12,656 nt of DNA from JACDBD01 sp050743385. GTDB taxonomy: Bacteria; Actinomycetota; Acidimicrobiia; IMCC26256; JACDBD01. The translations under genes and the position numbers were made by a program. The DNA is taken from positions 1-12,656 of the forward strand of contig JBOGFJ010000006.1 in NCBI GenBank assembly GCA_050743385.1. Direction: 5' to 3'. The notes beneath the pieces are model-generated. The model was given only the letters and a program-made list of their open reading frames with translations. It was not told the origin of the DNA and did not search any database. Positions 7,137-12,656 of the stretch are shown here, piece after piece; the stretch's first letter is position 1; every line of letters starts with the position of its first letter.

Positions 7137-8573
7137 CTAGATGTCGTAGTAGAGGTAGAACTCCCACGGATGCGGGCGCAGGCGCACGGCGTCGATCTCG
7201 TTCTCCCGCTTGTATGCGACCCAGGTGTCGACCACGTCCTGGGTGAAGACGCCTCCGGTCAGCAGGAACTCGTGGTCGGCCTCGAGCGCGGCGAGGCTCT
7301 CGTCGAGTGAGCCCGGCACCTGCGGCACCGCCGCGAGTGCCTCCGGCGCGAGGTCGTAGAGGTCCTTGTCGACGGGGTCGGGCGGTTCGATCCGGTTCTG
7401 CACGCCGTCGAGGCCTGCCATCAGCATCGCCGCGAACGCGAGGTACGGGTTGCACGACGGGTCGGGGCAGCGGAACTCGAGCCGCTTCGCCTTCGGGCTC
7501 TTCGAGTAGAGCGGGATGCGCACCGCGGCGGAGCGGTTGCGCTGCGAGTACACGAGGTTCACCGGTGCCTCGTAGCCCGGCACGAGCCGCTTGTACGAGT
7601 TCGTCGTCGGCGCCGCGAACGCCAGGATCGCCGCCGCGTGCTTGAGCAGACCGCCGATGTACCACCGGGCCATGTCGGACAGACCGGCGTACCCCTTCTC
7701 GTCGAAGAACAGCGGCTCGCCGCCCTTCCACAGCGACTGGTGGCAGTGCATGCCCGAGCCGTTGTCTTCGAAGATCGGCTTGGGCATGAAGGTGACCGTG
7801 TAGCCGGCGCGGCGGGCGACGTTCTTGATCACGTACTTGTAGAGCATGAGCTTGTCGGCCATCGTCAGCAGCGTGTCGAAACGCATGTCGATCTCGGCCT
7901 GTCCGGCGGTGCCGACTTCGTGGTGCTGCACCTCGATGTCGACGCCGAGCCGTTCGAGCTCGATGACCATCTCGGCGCGCAGGTCCTGGAAGTGGTCCAT
8001 CGGGGGCACCGGGAAGTACCCCTCCTTGTACCTCGGCTTGTAGCCCTTGTTGAGCTCGCCGTCGGGCTCGAACTCGGCGCCCGAGTTCCATATCCCCTCG
8101 ACCGACTCCACGTAGTGGTAGGCCGAGTACTGGTTCTGGTCGAAACGCACCGAGTCGAAGATGTAGAACTCCGCCTCCGGACCGAAGTACACCGTGTCGG
8201 CGAGGCCGGTGCCCTTGACGTAGTCCTCGGCTTTCTTCGCGACGTAGCGAGGGTCACGGGAGTAGGGCTCGCCCGTGACCGGGTCCTGCACGAAGCAGTT
8301 GAGGTTGAGGGTCGTGTGCTGGCGGAAGGGGTCGATGACGGCGGTATTGGGGTCGGGCATGAGGAGCATGTCCGACTCCTGGATCTCCTGGAAGCCTCGG
8401 ATCGACGAGCCGTCGAAGCCGTAGCCCTCCTCGAAGCCCTCCTCCGTGATCTCGTGGATCGGCATCGAGAAGTGCTGCATCAGGCCGGGCAGGTCGCAGA
8501 AGCGGAGGTCGACGACCTCGGCCCCCTCGTCCTGGGCCAGCTTGAGCACGTCGCCCGGTGTCCGTTGCTCCAC
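7137..8573 (-). CDS. glnA: Glutamine synthetase type I (GSI-beta, adenylylatable), GlnA1
   Basis: This enzyme makes glutamine from glutamate, ammonia and ATP, the main entry of ammonium into metabolism. The 478-aa protein starts at GTG 8571-8573, behind an AGGGAGG ribosome binding site. The frame is open to 8666, but only this start gives the expected GSI N-terminus (VEQRTPGDVLKLAQDEG). Landmarks are FDGSSIRGF near 53-61, FGPEAEFYIF (metal-binding E133 and E135), EVGTAGQAEIDMRF, FMPKPIFEDNGSGMHCHQS (H276), NSYKRLVPGYEAP (Glu flap) and EFRCPDPSCNPYLAF. The adenylylation loop KDLYDL carries Tyr406 (codon 7356-7358), the same residue number as the known target of Mycobacterium tuberculosis GlnA1. 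The enzyme should therefore be controlled by the GlnE encoded at 580-3363. It is divergent from glnA2; a candidate GlnR box and promoter lie upstream. No truncation or missing active-site residue was seen. Confidence 0.97.
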   Translation of the reverse strand: MEQRTPGDVLKLAQDEGAEVVDLRFCDLPGLMQHFSMPIHEITEEGFEEGYGFDGSSIRGFQEIQESDMLLMPDPNTAVIDPFRQHTTLNLNCFVQDPVTGEPYSRDPRYVAKKAEDYVKGTGLADTVYFGPEAEFYIFDSVRFDQNQYSAYHYVESVEGIWNSGAEFEPDGELNKGYKPRYKEGYFPVPPMDHFQDLRAEMVIELERLGVDIEVQHHEVGTAGQAEIDMRFDTLLTMADKLMLYKYVIKNVARRAGYTVTFMPKPIFEDNGSGMHCHQSLWKGGEPLFFDEKGYAGLSDMARWYIGGLLKHAAAILAFAAPTTNSYKRLVPGYEAPVNLVYSQRNRSAAVRIPLYSKSPKAKRLEFRCPDPSCNPYLAFAAMLMAGLDGVQNRIEPPDPVDKDLYDLAPEALAAVPQVPGSLDESLAALEADHEFLLTGGVFTQDVVDTWVAYKRENEIDAVRLRPHPWEFYLYYDI

Positions 8574-8580
8574 GTCGCCT
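8574..8580 (-). promoter_or_regulatory. Ribosome-binding-site region that fixes the glnA1 GTG start
   Basis: The minus strand just before the GTG reads GGGAGGCGAC. The core GGGAGG (positions 8578-8583) is four bases from the start codon. This supports GTG 8573 over the upstream in-frame codons. Confidence 0.6.
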
Positions 8581-8611
8581 CCCTGCTCGTCGTCCCGCCG
8601 AGATCCGGCGC

Positions 8612-8641
8612 AACGTATCTGCTGCACCTCGGCGCGGCCAA
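8612..8641 (-). promoter_or_regulatory. Candidate sigma-A-type promoter of glnA1
   Basis: On the minus strand TTGGCC (8636-8641) and TACGTT (8612-8617) are 18 bp apart and fit the loose actinobacterial TTGnnn / TAnnnT pattern. Transcription would begin near 8605, leaving a leader of about 30 nt before the GTG at 8573. The candidate GlnR box ends 40 bp upstream of the -35 element, a reasonable place for an activator. This is a motif match only. Confidence 0.4.
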
Positions 8642-8680
8642 TGGCCGCCGGGACCGTCGGGCGCACGCTCCCAGTCGCCC

Positions 8681-8718
8681 GTTTCTCGACCGTTGCGCCC
8701 CCGTGAACGCTCTGTTAC
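8681..8718 (-). promoter_or_regulatory. Candidate four-half-site GlnR box between glnA1 and glnA2
   Basis: The minus strand reads GTAAC, TTCAC, GCAAC and GAAAC, each separated by exactly 6 bp (plus-strand positions 8714-8718, 8703-8707, 8692-8696 and 8681-8685). All four have AC at positions 4-5, which gives AC-n9-AC repeated three times at an 11-bp period. Known GlnR boxes are built of gTnAC and GaAAC half-sites spaced by 6 bp; the first and last here match those two consensus forms exactly. The box lies upstream of glnA1 and 117 bp before the glnA2 start, and a GlnR-like regulator is encoded at 10311-10982. Binding has not been shown. The spacing, location and neighbour gene together make the call reasonable. 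Confidence 0.65.
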
Positions 8719-8795
8719 ACGGCCGCCCGAAGCGGGGGCATCGCCGCTCGGGGCTGGCAGACTTGTGTGCATGTGCGGACGAGCGACCCGAAGGG

Positions 8796-8818
8796 CGGCG
8801 TCGGGTATCCCGACGCCG
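8796..8818 (+). promoter_or_regulatory. Perfect palindrome in the glnA2 leader
   Basis: Arms CGGCGTCGGG and CCCGACGCCG are perfect 10-bp inverted repeats around a TAT loop. The palindrome ends four bases before the AGGGAG ribosome binding site of glnA2. It could be an operator for a dimeric regulator, or an RNA hairpin affecting glnA2 translation or message stability. The Shine-Dalgarno bases are not inside the stem. Confidence 0.6.
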
Positions 8819-8822
8819 AGCC

Positions 8823-8828
8823 AGGGAG
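8823..8828 (+). promoter_or_regulatory. Ribosome binding site of glnA2
   Basis: AGGGAG lies 7 nt before ATG 8836. It selects this ATG over the in-frame ATG at 8767, which would put the leader palindrome inside the coding region. Confidence 0.75.
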
Positions 8829-8835
8829 CCGTTTG

Positions 8836-10194
8836 ATGGAACGCCAGCTCGACTACGTGCTGCGGACGGTCGAGGAGCGGGGCGTGCGCTTCGTACGCCT
8901 GTGGTTCACCGACGTGGTCGGCTCGCTCAAGAGCTTCGCCATCACCCCGGCCGAGCTCGAGGTCGCGCTCGAGGAGGGCATGACCTTCGACGGGTCGGCG
9001 ATCGAGGGCTACACCCGGGTGCAGGAGGCGGACATGCTCGCCCGGCCCGACCCCAACACGTTCGAGATCGTGCCGTGGCGGGGTGACGATGCCCCCGCGG
9101 CGCGCATCTTCTGCGACATCCACCACATCGACAACGAGCCTTTCGACGGCGATCCCCGATTCGTGCTCAAGCGCAACCTCGAGCGCGCCCGGGAGAAGGG
9201 CTTCACCTTCTACGCCGGGCCCGAGATGGAGTTCTATTACTTCAAGTCGAGCGAGGCGCCCGAGCCGCTCGACCGGGCGAGCTACTTCGATCTGACGCAG
9301 CTCGACATGGTGAGCGAGTTGCGCAAGCGCACGATCGTCACGCTCGAGGCCATGGGGATCCCGGTCGAGTACAGCTTTCACGAGCTCGGGCCCAGCCAGC
9401 ACGAGATCGACCTGCGCTACACCGACGCGCTCACGATGGCCGACAACGTCATGACGTTCCGGCTGGTCGTCAAGGAAGTCGCCCAAGACCTCGGCTGCTA
9501 CGCCACGTTCATGCCAAAGCCCATCCCCGATGCGTTCGGGTCGGGGATGCACACCCACCTGTCGCTGTTCGAGGGTGACGTCAACGCGTTCTACGAGCCC
9601 GGCGACGATCACGGCCTCTCGAAGGTCGGCAAGTGCTTCATCGCCGGACTGTTGCGGCACGCACCGGAGATCACCGCGGTCACGAACCAGTGGGTCAACT
9701 CGTACAAGCGTCTCGGGATGGCCCAGCTCCCGGGGCAGGTGGCCCCGATCGTCGGGTACGAGGCGCCGGTGTACGTGTGCTGGGCGCGCAACAACCGCAC
9801 CGCCCTGGTACGGCTCCCACCGGCGAAGAAGGGGAAGGAGTCGTCGACCCGCATCGAGTTCCGCTCCCCCGACCCCGCCTGCAACCCGTACCTGGCCTTC
9901 AGCGTCATCCTCGCCGCCGGGCTCAAGGGCGTCGACGAGGGCTACGAGCTGCCGCCCGAGGCCACCAACAACATCTTCGAGATGACGCCCGAGGAGCGTG
10001 CCGCCGAGGGCATCGGCGCGCTGCCGAGCTCGCTCGCCGACGCCGTCGACCTGATGGAGGGCTCGGAGCTGGTCGCCGACGCGCTCGGCGAGCACGTCTT
10101 CGAGCACTTCGTGCGCAACAAGCGGCGGGAGTGGGTCGACTACAAGGCGCAGGTGACACCGTGGGAGCTCGATCGCTACCTGGGGTCACTTTGA
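8836..10194 (+). CDS. glnA2: Glutamine synthetase family protein, GlnA2 type, without adenylylation tyrosine
   Basis: This 452-aa protein belongs to the type I glutamine synthetase family and closely resembles mycobacterial GlnA2. It opens MERQLDYVLRTVEERGVRFV and continues with RLWFTDVVGSLKS and FDGSAIEGYTRV. Metal and substrate motifs are kept: YAGPEMEFYYF, ELGPSQHEIDLRY, FMPKPIPDAFGSGMHTHLS, VTNQWVNSYKRL, EFRSPDPACNPYLAF, and the end VTPWELDRYLGSL. At the position of the GlnA1 adenylylation tyrosine it has NNIFEMTPEER, with Phe381 (codon 9976-9978), so GlnE should not modify it. About eleven extra residues (GMAQLPGQVAPI) sit between NSYKRL and VGYEAP, immediately before the Glu-flap segment; neither GlnA1 here nor the mycobacterial GlnA2 I recall has them. 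It may be a true glutamine synthetase or a related gamma-glutamyl ligase; GlnA-like enzymes acting on polyamines exist in Streptomyces. Expression may respond to the upstream GlnR box and the leader palindrome. Confidence 0.93.
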   Translation: MERQLDYVLRTVEERGVRFVRLWFTDVVGSLKSFAITPAELEVALEEGMTFDGSAIEGYTRVQEADMLARPDPNTFEIVPWRGDDAPAARIFCDIHHIDNEPFDGDPRFVLKRNLERAREKGFTFYAGPEMEFYYFKSSEAPEPLDRASYFDLTQLDMVSELRKRTIVTLEAMGIPVEYSFHELGPSQHEIDLRYTDALTMADNVMTFRLVVKEVAQDLGCYATFMPKPIPDAFGSGMHTHLSLFEGDVNAFYEPGDDHGLSKVGKCFIAGLLRHAPEITAVTNQWVNSYKRLGMAQLPGQVAPIVGYEAPVYVCWARNNRTALVRLPPAKKGKESSTRIEFRSPDPACNPYLAFSVILAAGLKGVDEGYELPPEATNNIFEMTPEERAAEGIGALPSSLADAVDLMEGSELVADALGEHVFEHFVRNKRREWVDYKAQVTPWELDRYLGSL

Positions 10195-10205
10195 GCGCGG
10201 CGACC

Positions 10206-10303
10206 GGAGCGAGCGGAGCGAGCGCAGGGAGCTCGCCCAGCGAGCGAGCGTTCGCGGGCGGGCCTCCCCGTGGGGAGATGGCCCCGCCCGCAGCGAGCGA
10301 GCG
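10206..10303. repeat. Repeat cluster with hairpin between glnA2 and glnR
   Basis: The 116-bp gap is packed with repeats. GGAGCGAGC occurs twice in tandem (10206-10223), followed by a small 6-bp hairpin, GCTCGC (10231-10236) with GCGAGC (10240-10245). The 13-mer CAGCGAGCGAGCG is found at 10238-10250 and again at 10291-10303, bracketing a large hairpin. The layout resembles a small extragenic palindromic element, but whether it recurs elsewhere cannot be seen from one window. Confidence 0.65.
10254..10291 (+). terminator. Two-part GC hairpin between glnA2 and glnR
   Basis: The outer arms GCGGGCGGG (10254-10262) and CCCGCCCGC (10283-10291) pair over 9 bp. The inner arms CTCCCC and GGGGAG pair over 6 bp around a GT loop, with a 1x5 internal loop between the stems. 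It has no T-run. It could reduce read-through from glnA2 into glnR or stabilise an upstream message, and it ends 19 nt before the glnR ATG. Confidence 0.5.
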
Positions 10304-10310
10304 AGATGTG

Positions 10311-10982
10311 ATGGAGCCGGTGCTGGTGTTTCCCGACCCGCCGCCGCCACTGCTCGCACAGACGCTCGACCTTGCCGGCTACCGCTGGAAGGCGGTCGCG
10401 AACGCGTCGGTTGCGGCCCAGCACGAGCCGCCCGACGGCTGGGCCGGCGCGGTGGTGTGCGCCGACGAAGATCCGGAGGGCGCGTTCGGGATCTGTCGGG
10501 CAATGCGCAAGCGCGATGCGCCCCTCGAACCGATCCTGCTGCTCGTGTCGGGCGCCGAGCTCGGCGACCTCGAGCTGCGCGAAGACCTGTTCGACGACTT
10601 CTGCCTCTCGCCGTTCCATCCCCGTGAGCTCGAAGCGCGGCTCCGCCACCTCTACTGGCGCACCGGGCGGGGCACACGACCGGAGGTGGTGGAGTACGGC
10701 GACCTCGCCCTCAACCTCGAGACCTACCAGGCCTCGATCTCCGACAAGCCGCTCGACCTCACCTACATGGAGTACGAGCTGCTGAAGTTCTTCACCACCC
10801 ACCCGGGCAAGGTGTTCACCCGTGAGCAGCTGCTCTCGCGCGTCTGGGGTTACGAGTACTACGGCGGTGCCCGCACGGTCGACGTCCACGTGCGGCGATT
10901 GCGGGCCAAGCTCGGCGAGGAGCACGCGCCGCTCATCCAGACGGTGCGCTCGGTGGGCTACCGGTTCGGGCAGCCGCGCTAG
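10311..10982 (+). CDS. glnR: GlnR-like atypical OmpR-family nitrogen regulator
   Basis: This 223-aa transcription factor has a degenerate receiver (about 1-118) and a winged-helix DNA-binding domain (about 125-220). The second half reads GDLALNLETYQASI, LDLTYMEYELLKFFTTHPGK, VFTREQLLSRVWGYEYYGG, then the recognition helix ARTVDVHVRRLRAKLG (187-202) and the wing IQTVRSVGYRF. This is very like the C-terminal half of actinobacterial GlnR. The receiver lacks the normal phosphorylation set: the first acidic pair is VLVFPDPP, beta-3 ends near CADED, and the usual Lys in the TKPF motif is Ser100 (LSPFHP). GlnR proteins are known to work without classical phosphorylation. The neighbouring glutamine synthetases and the GlnR-type box at 8681-8718 support the call. 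ATG 10311 is chosen because the frame upstream runs through the repeat cluster; ATG 10278 and GTG 10308 are alternatives, and no good ribosome binding site separates them. A different OmpR-type regulator cannot be excluded. Confidence 0.82.
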   Translation: MEPVLVFPDPPPPLLAQTLDLAGYRWKAVANASVAAQHEPPDGWAGAVVCADEDPEGAFGICRAMRKRDAPLEPILLLVSGAELGDLELREDLFDDFCLSPFHPRELEARLRHLYWRTGRGTRPEVVEYGDLALNLETYQASISDKPLDLTYMEYELLKFFTTHPGKVFTREQLLSRVWGYEYYGGARTVDVHVRRLRAKLGEEHAPLIQTVRSVGYRFGQPR

Positions 10983-12325
10983 ACCTCGACGCCGAGGCGG
11001 GCGGCGAGAGCCTCGGCCTCCTGCAGGTAGCCGAAGGAGAACGAGGGGTTCACGTCGAAGGCGGTTCGAAGCTCGGCGGCGGCCCGGTCGGTCTGGCCGG
11101 CGTCGGCGAGCACGGCGGCCGCCCGGAAGCGCAGGAGCGCGTCGGGAGTACCGAGCCGCAGCGCCTGGTCGACGTAGCCGAGCGCTTCTGACGCGCGCCC
11201 GTTCGCGCGCAGGGCCCAGGCCATCGTGATGTTGGCGTTGACGTTGTCCGGCTTGACCGCATGAGCGCGCTCGGCGAGCTCCAGGGCTCGGGTCGGGTCG
11301 CCGCGGTCGGCCTCGAACAGCGCGAGCTCCATGTTCACGTCCGCACCGGCGGCTCGTTCCTCTGATGCGAGCTCTCGCACGACGTCGTCGGCGAGTTCGG
11401 CGGCGGGGGCTCGACCTGCGAGCCGAAGGAGGTCGCCGAGCAGGATCGCGACCTCGGCGGAGGGCCGCTCGGCGATGGCGATCTGCAGGATGGCGATGGC
11501 ACCGGCTCGGTCGCCCCGTGCGGCACGCAGGCGTGCCTCACCGGCTTCCACGCCCGCGGGCTCGTCGACGTAGCCGCGTGCGCGGGTGAAGTGGGCGTCG
11601 GCCTCGTCGAGATCGGCGTGGTTGACGGCCAGCTTGCCCCGCAGCACCGCGATGCTGGCAAGGTCGTAGCGGCTGCTGCCTGCTGCCTCGGCCTGGGCGA
11701 AGGCCTCGCGGGCGCCGCCCAGGTCGCCGTGGAGCTCGCGCAGGTACGAGAGCCGTGAATAAGCAGCGAGACCGGGTCGCACGTCGAGCAACTGCTGGAG
11801 GTGTCGCGTCGCGTCGTCGTAGAGACCGAGCTCCACCTCGGCGTCGACCGTCACGGCCAGCGCGTCGGCGTGGAACGGATCGGCGGTCACCGCCGCGATC
11901 CCAAGGTCGTGGGCACGCCCGAAGTCGTGACGCGCGAGGGCAAGGTAGCCCTGCGTGACGGTCGTGCGGGGGTCGCCGGGGCCGAGCTCCTCGGCGCGCG
12001 CGAGCACGTCCTCCGCCTTGTTGTAGAGGGCGACGTCACCGCCGGCGGCAACGCTCTGCACATAGGCGGCACCGAGGGCCCGGAGCTGGGCCACGTCACG
12101 CGGGTTCTCGCGCACCACGGCTTCCAGGCGCTCGACCTGCTCTGTCGGAGAGTCACCGCCCGATGGATCGGCGTTGCGAGCGGCGCTCGACCGGTCGTAG
12201 GTGATGATGCGGCCGGCCGCGACGCCGAGTGTGATCGCGAGGAACACCAGGAGCCCGGTGCGGCCCACGCCGCCGCGCCCGATCGGGCGTGTCGTTCCCG
12301 GCCCCTCCGTGGTCGTGGCGGTCAT
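10979..12325 (-). CDS. Membrane-anchored tetratricopeptide-repeat protein
   Basis: This 448-aa protein starts at an ATG preceded by GAGGAG (12331-12336) with a 5-nt spacer. A short Gly/Arg/Thr-rich tail (1-23) is followed by one transmembrane segment, GLLVFLAITLGVAAG (24-38). The rest, about 60-440, is a series of TPR-like helix pairs, for example VERLEAVVRENPRDVAQLRA, AHAVKPDNVNANITMAWALR and ASEALGYVDQALRLGTPDAL. TPR arrays bind proteins; the partner is unknown. It lies 68 bp downstream of the DUF4331 gene on the same strand with a perfect hairpin between them, and I recall this pairing from other genomes. The TAG stop shares the tetranucleotide CTAG (10979-10982) with the glnR stop on the other strand, so the two genes converge with a 4-bp overlap. 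Confidence 0.85.
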   Translation of the reverse strand: MTATTTEGPGTTRPIGRGGVGRTGLLVFLAITLGVAAGRIITYDRSSAARNADPSGGDSPTEQVERLEAVVRENPRDVAQLRALGAAYVQSVAAGGDVALYNKAEDVLARAEELGPGDPRTTVTQGYLALARHDFGRAHDLGIAAVTADPFHADALAVTVDAEVELGLYDDATRHLQQLLDVRPGLAAYSRLSYLRELHGDLGGAREAFAQAEAAGSSRYDLASIAVLRGKLAVNHADLDEADAHFTRARGYVDEPAGVEAGEARLRAARGDRAGAIAILQIAIAERPSAEVAILLGDLLRLAGRAPAAELADDVVRELASEERAAGADVNMELALFEADRGDPTRALELAERAHAVKPDNVNANITMAWALRANGRASEALGYVDQALRLGTPDALLRFRAAAVLADAGQTDRAAAELRTAFDVNPSFSFGYLQEAEALAARLGVEV

Positions 12326-12350
12326 GCCCTCTCCTCGTGACGATCAAGTG

Positions 12351-12386
12351 GTGAGGGGGAGGGACCCCTTTGCCCCTCCCCCTCAC
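12351..12386 (-). terminator. Perfect 13-bp hairpin between the DUF4331 and TPR genes
   Basis: GTGAGGGGGAGGG (12351-12363) and CCCTCCCCCTCAC (12374-12386) are perfectly complementary around a 10-nt loop. The hairpin begins 7 nt after the DUF4331 stop and ends 14 nt before the Shine-Dalgarno of the TPR gene. No T-run follows on the minus strand, so partial termination, mRNA processing or differential stability of a two-gene message are all possible. Confidence 0.7.
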
Positions 12387-12393
12387 CCAGGGG

Positions 12394-12656
12394 CTACAGG
12401 CTGGAGTCGTAGCCCTGGTGGGGCGGCGCCAGGTACGGGAACGAGCCCAGGAACGGCAGGTCGTTGGCGTCGACGCCGTCGGTCAGGGCGTTGTTCGGTG
12501 CCCGGTCGAACTCGGGCGTGAACGGCGTGCCGCCGGCCAAAGCCCGCAGCTCGACGTCGTACACGTCGTCGACGAGCCGCCGACCGTTCGGGAAGCCGTC
12601 GTTCTGGCCCGCGAGGAGGCCCAGACGGTCCTGCTGGTCGAGGGCTGTCGGAGCGA
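12394..12656 (-). CDS. DUF4331-family protein, C-terminal 86 residues only
   Basis: The frame is open from the right edge down to a TAG at 12394-12396. The visible end includes LLAGQNDGFPNGRRLVDDV, then DVELRALAGGTPFTPEFDRA, PNNALTDGVDANDLPFLGSF, and the terminus PYLAPPHQGYDSSL. The GFPNGRR-x3-DDV-x2-VELRA pattern, and the DGVDxND-x-PFL-x2-FPYLAPPHxGY ending, are what I know from the C-terminus of DUF4331 proteins. These are predicted exported beta-rich proteins of unknown function. The start, signal peptide and main domain lie outside the window. The downstream TPR gene is probably its operon partner. Confidence 0.75.
   Translation of the reverse strand, partial: APTALDQQDRLGLLAGQNDGFPNGRRLVDDVYDVELRALAGGTPFTPEFDRAPNNALTDGVDANDLPFLGSFPYLAPPHQGYDSSL

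Noticed and set aside
8574..8666. N-terminal extension of GlnA1 to 8666
   Set aside because: GSI enzymes do not have this segment, and it would cover the GGGAGG ribosome binding site and the candidate -10 element.
7638..9086. 482-codon open frame on the plus strand opposite glnA1, running into glnA2
   Set aside because: It is a shadow of glnA1 and then of glnA2 in another frame, and it would cross the divergent control region.
8254..10107. 617-codon open frame on the minus strand opposite glnA2 and the start of glnA1
   Set aside because: It is antisense to conserved GlnA2 motifs and also overlaps glnA1 out of frame; it has no domain signature.
9633..10310. Extension of the GlnR-like frame upstream through the repeats and the glnA2 gene
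   Set aside because: The extra residues are translations of glnA2 in another frame and of the repeat cluster; the receiver domain starts at 10311.
1..12656. CRISPR array, tRNA, rRNA, insertion sequence or integrase
   Set aside because: No evenly spaced direct repeats with unique spacers, no cloverleaf-like stretch with a conserved TTCRA arm, and no transposase or recombinase motif were seen. The short AGCGAGCG repeats at 10206-10303 are too irregular and too close for CRISPR.

Overview
The window is very GC-rich and gene-dense, and its gene content points to a high-GC actinobacterium. The evidence is a GlnA1/GlnA2/GlnE glutamine-synthetase set matching the Mycobacterium/Streptomyces types, an atypical OmpR-family regulator of the GlnR type, GTG starts, and Pro/Ala/Gly-rich secreted proteins. 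The DUF4331/TPR pair and overall style suggest an uncultured-type lineage such as Acidimicrobiia, but that placement is inference from memory, not a search result.

Layout, left to right. (1) A secreted glycine-rich protein on the minus strand runs off the left edge (1-501). (2) Divergent from it is glnE on the plus strand (580-3363), the bifunctional adenylyltransferase that switches glutamine synthetase on and off. (3) Two tandem subtilisin-family (S8) lipoproteins lie on the minus strand (3377-4669 and 4725-6002), convergent with glnE. (4) A minus-strand protein pairs an AbiEi-like N-terminus with a DUF559/PD-(D/E)XK-like C-terminus (6162-7016). (5) The nitrogen-assimilation core follows: glnA1 on the minus strand (7137-8573), a 262-bp divergent control region, glnA2 on the plus strand (8836-10194) and a glnR-like regulator (10311-10982). 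(6) A membrane-anchored TPR protein on the minus strand (10979-12325) has a stop codon interlocked with that of glnR. Upstream of it is the C-terminal end of a DUF4331 protein (12394-12656), which runs off the right edge.

The glutamine genes make a coherent module. GlnA1 is a GSI-beta enzyme with the adenylylation tyrosine at residue 406, which GlnE would modify. GlnA2 has phenylalanine at the matching position and so should escape GlnE. A GlnR-like regulator is encoded right behind glnA2. The glnA1/glnA2 intergenic region holds four half-sites at an exact 11-bp period, each with AC at positions 4-5 on the minus strand, which is the architecture of a GlnR box. Enzymes, post-translational switch, transcription factor and probable operator are therefore all within about 10.4 kb.

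Non-coding structure is unusually rich. There is a perfect 10-bp-arm palindrome just before the glnA2 ribosome binding site. A repeat-flanked hairpin fills the glnA2-glnR gap. An 18-position stem-loop sits behind glnA1, and a perfect 13-bp hairpin lies between the DUF4331 and TPR genes. I found no tRNA, rRNA, CRISPR array, insertion sequence or integrase.
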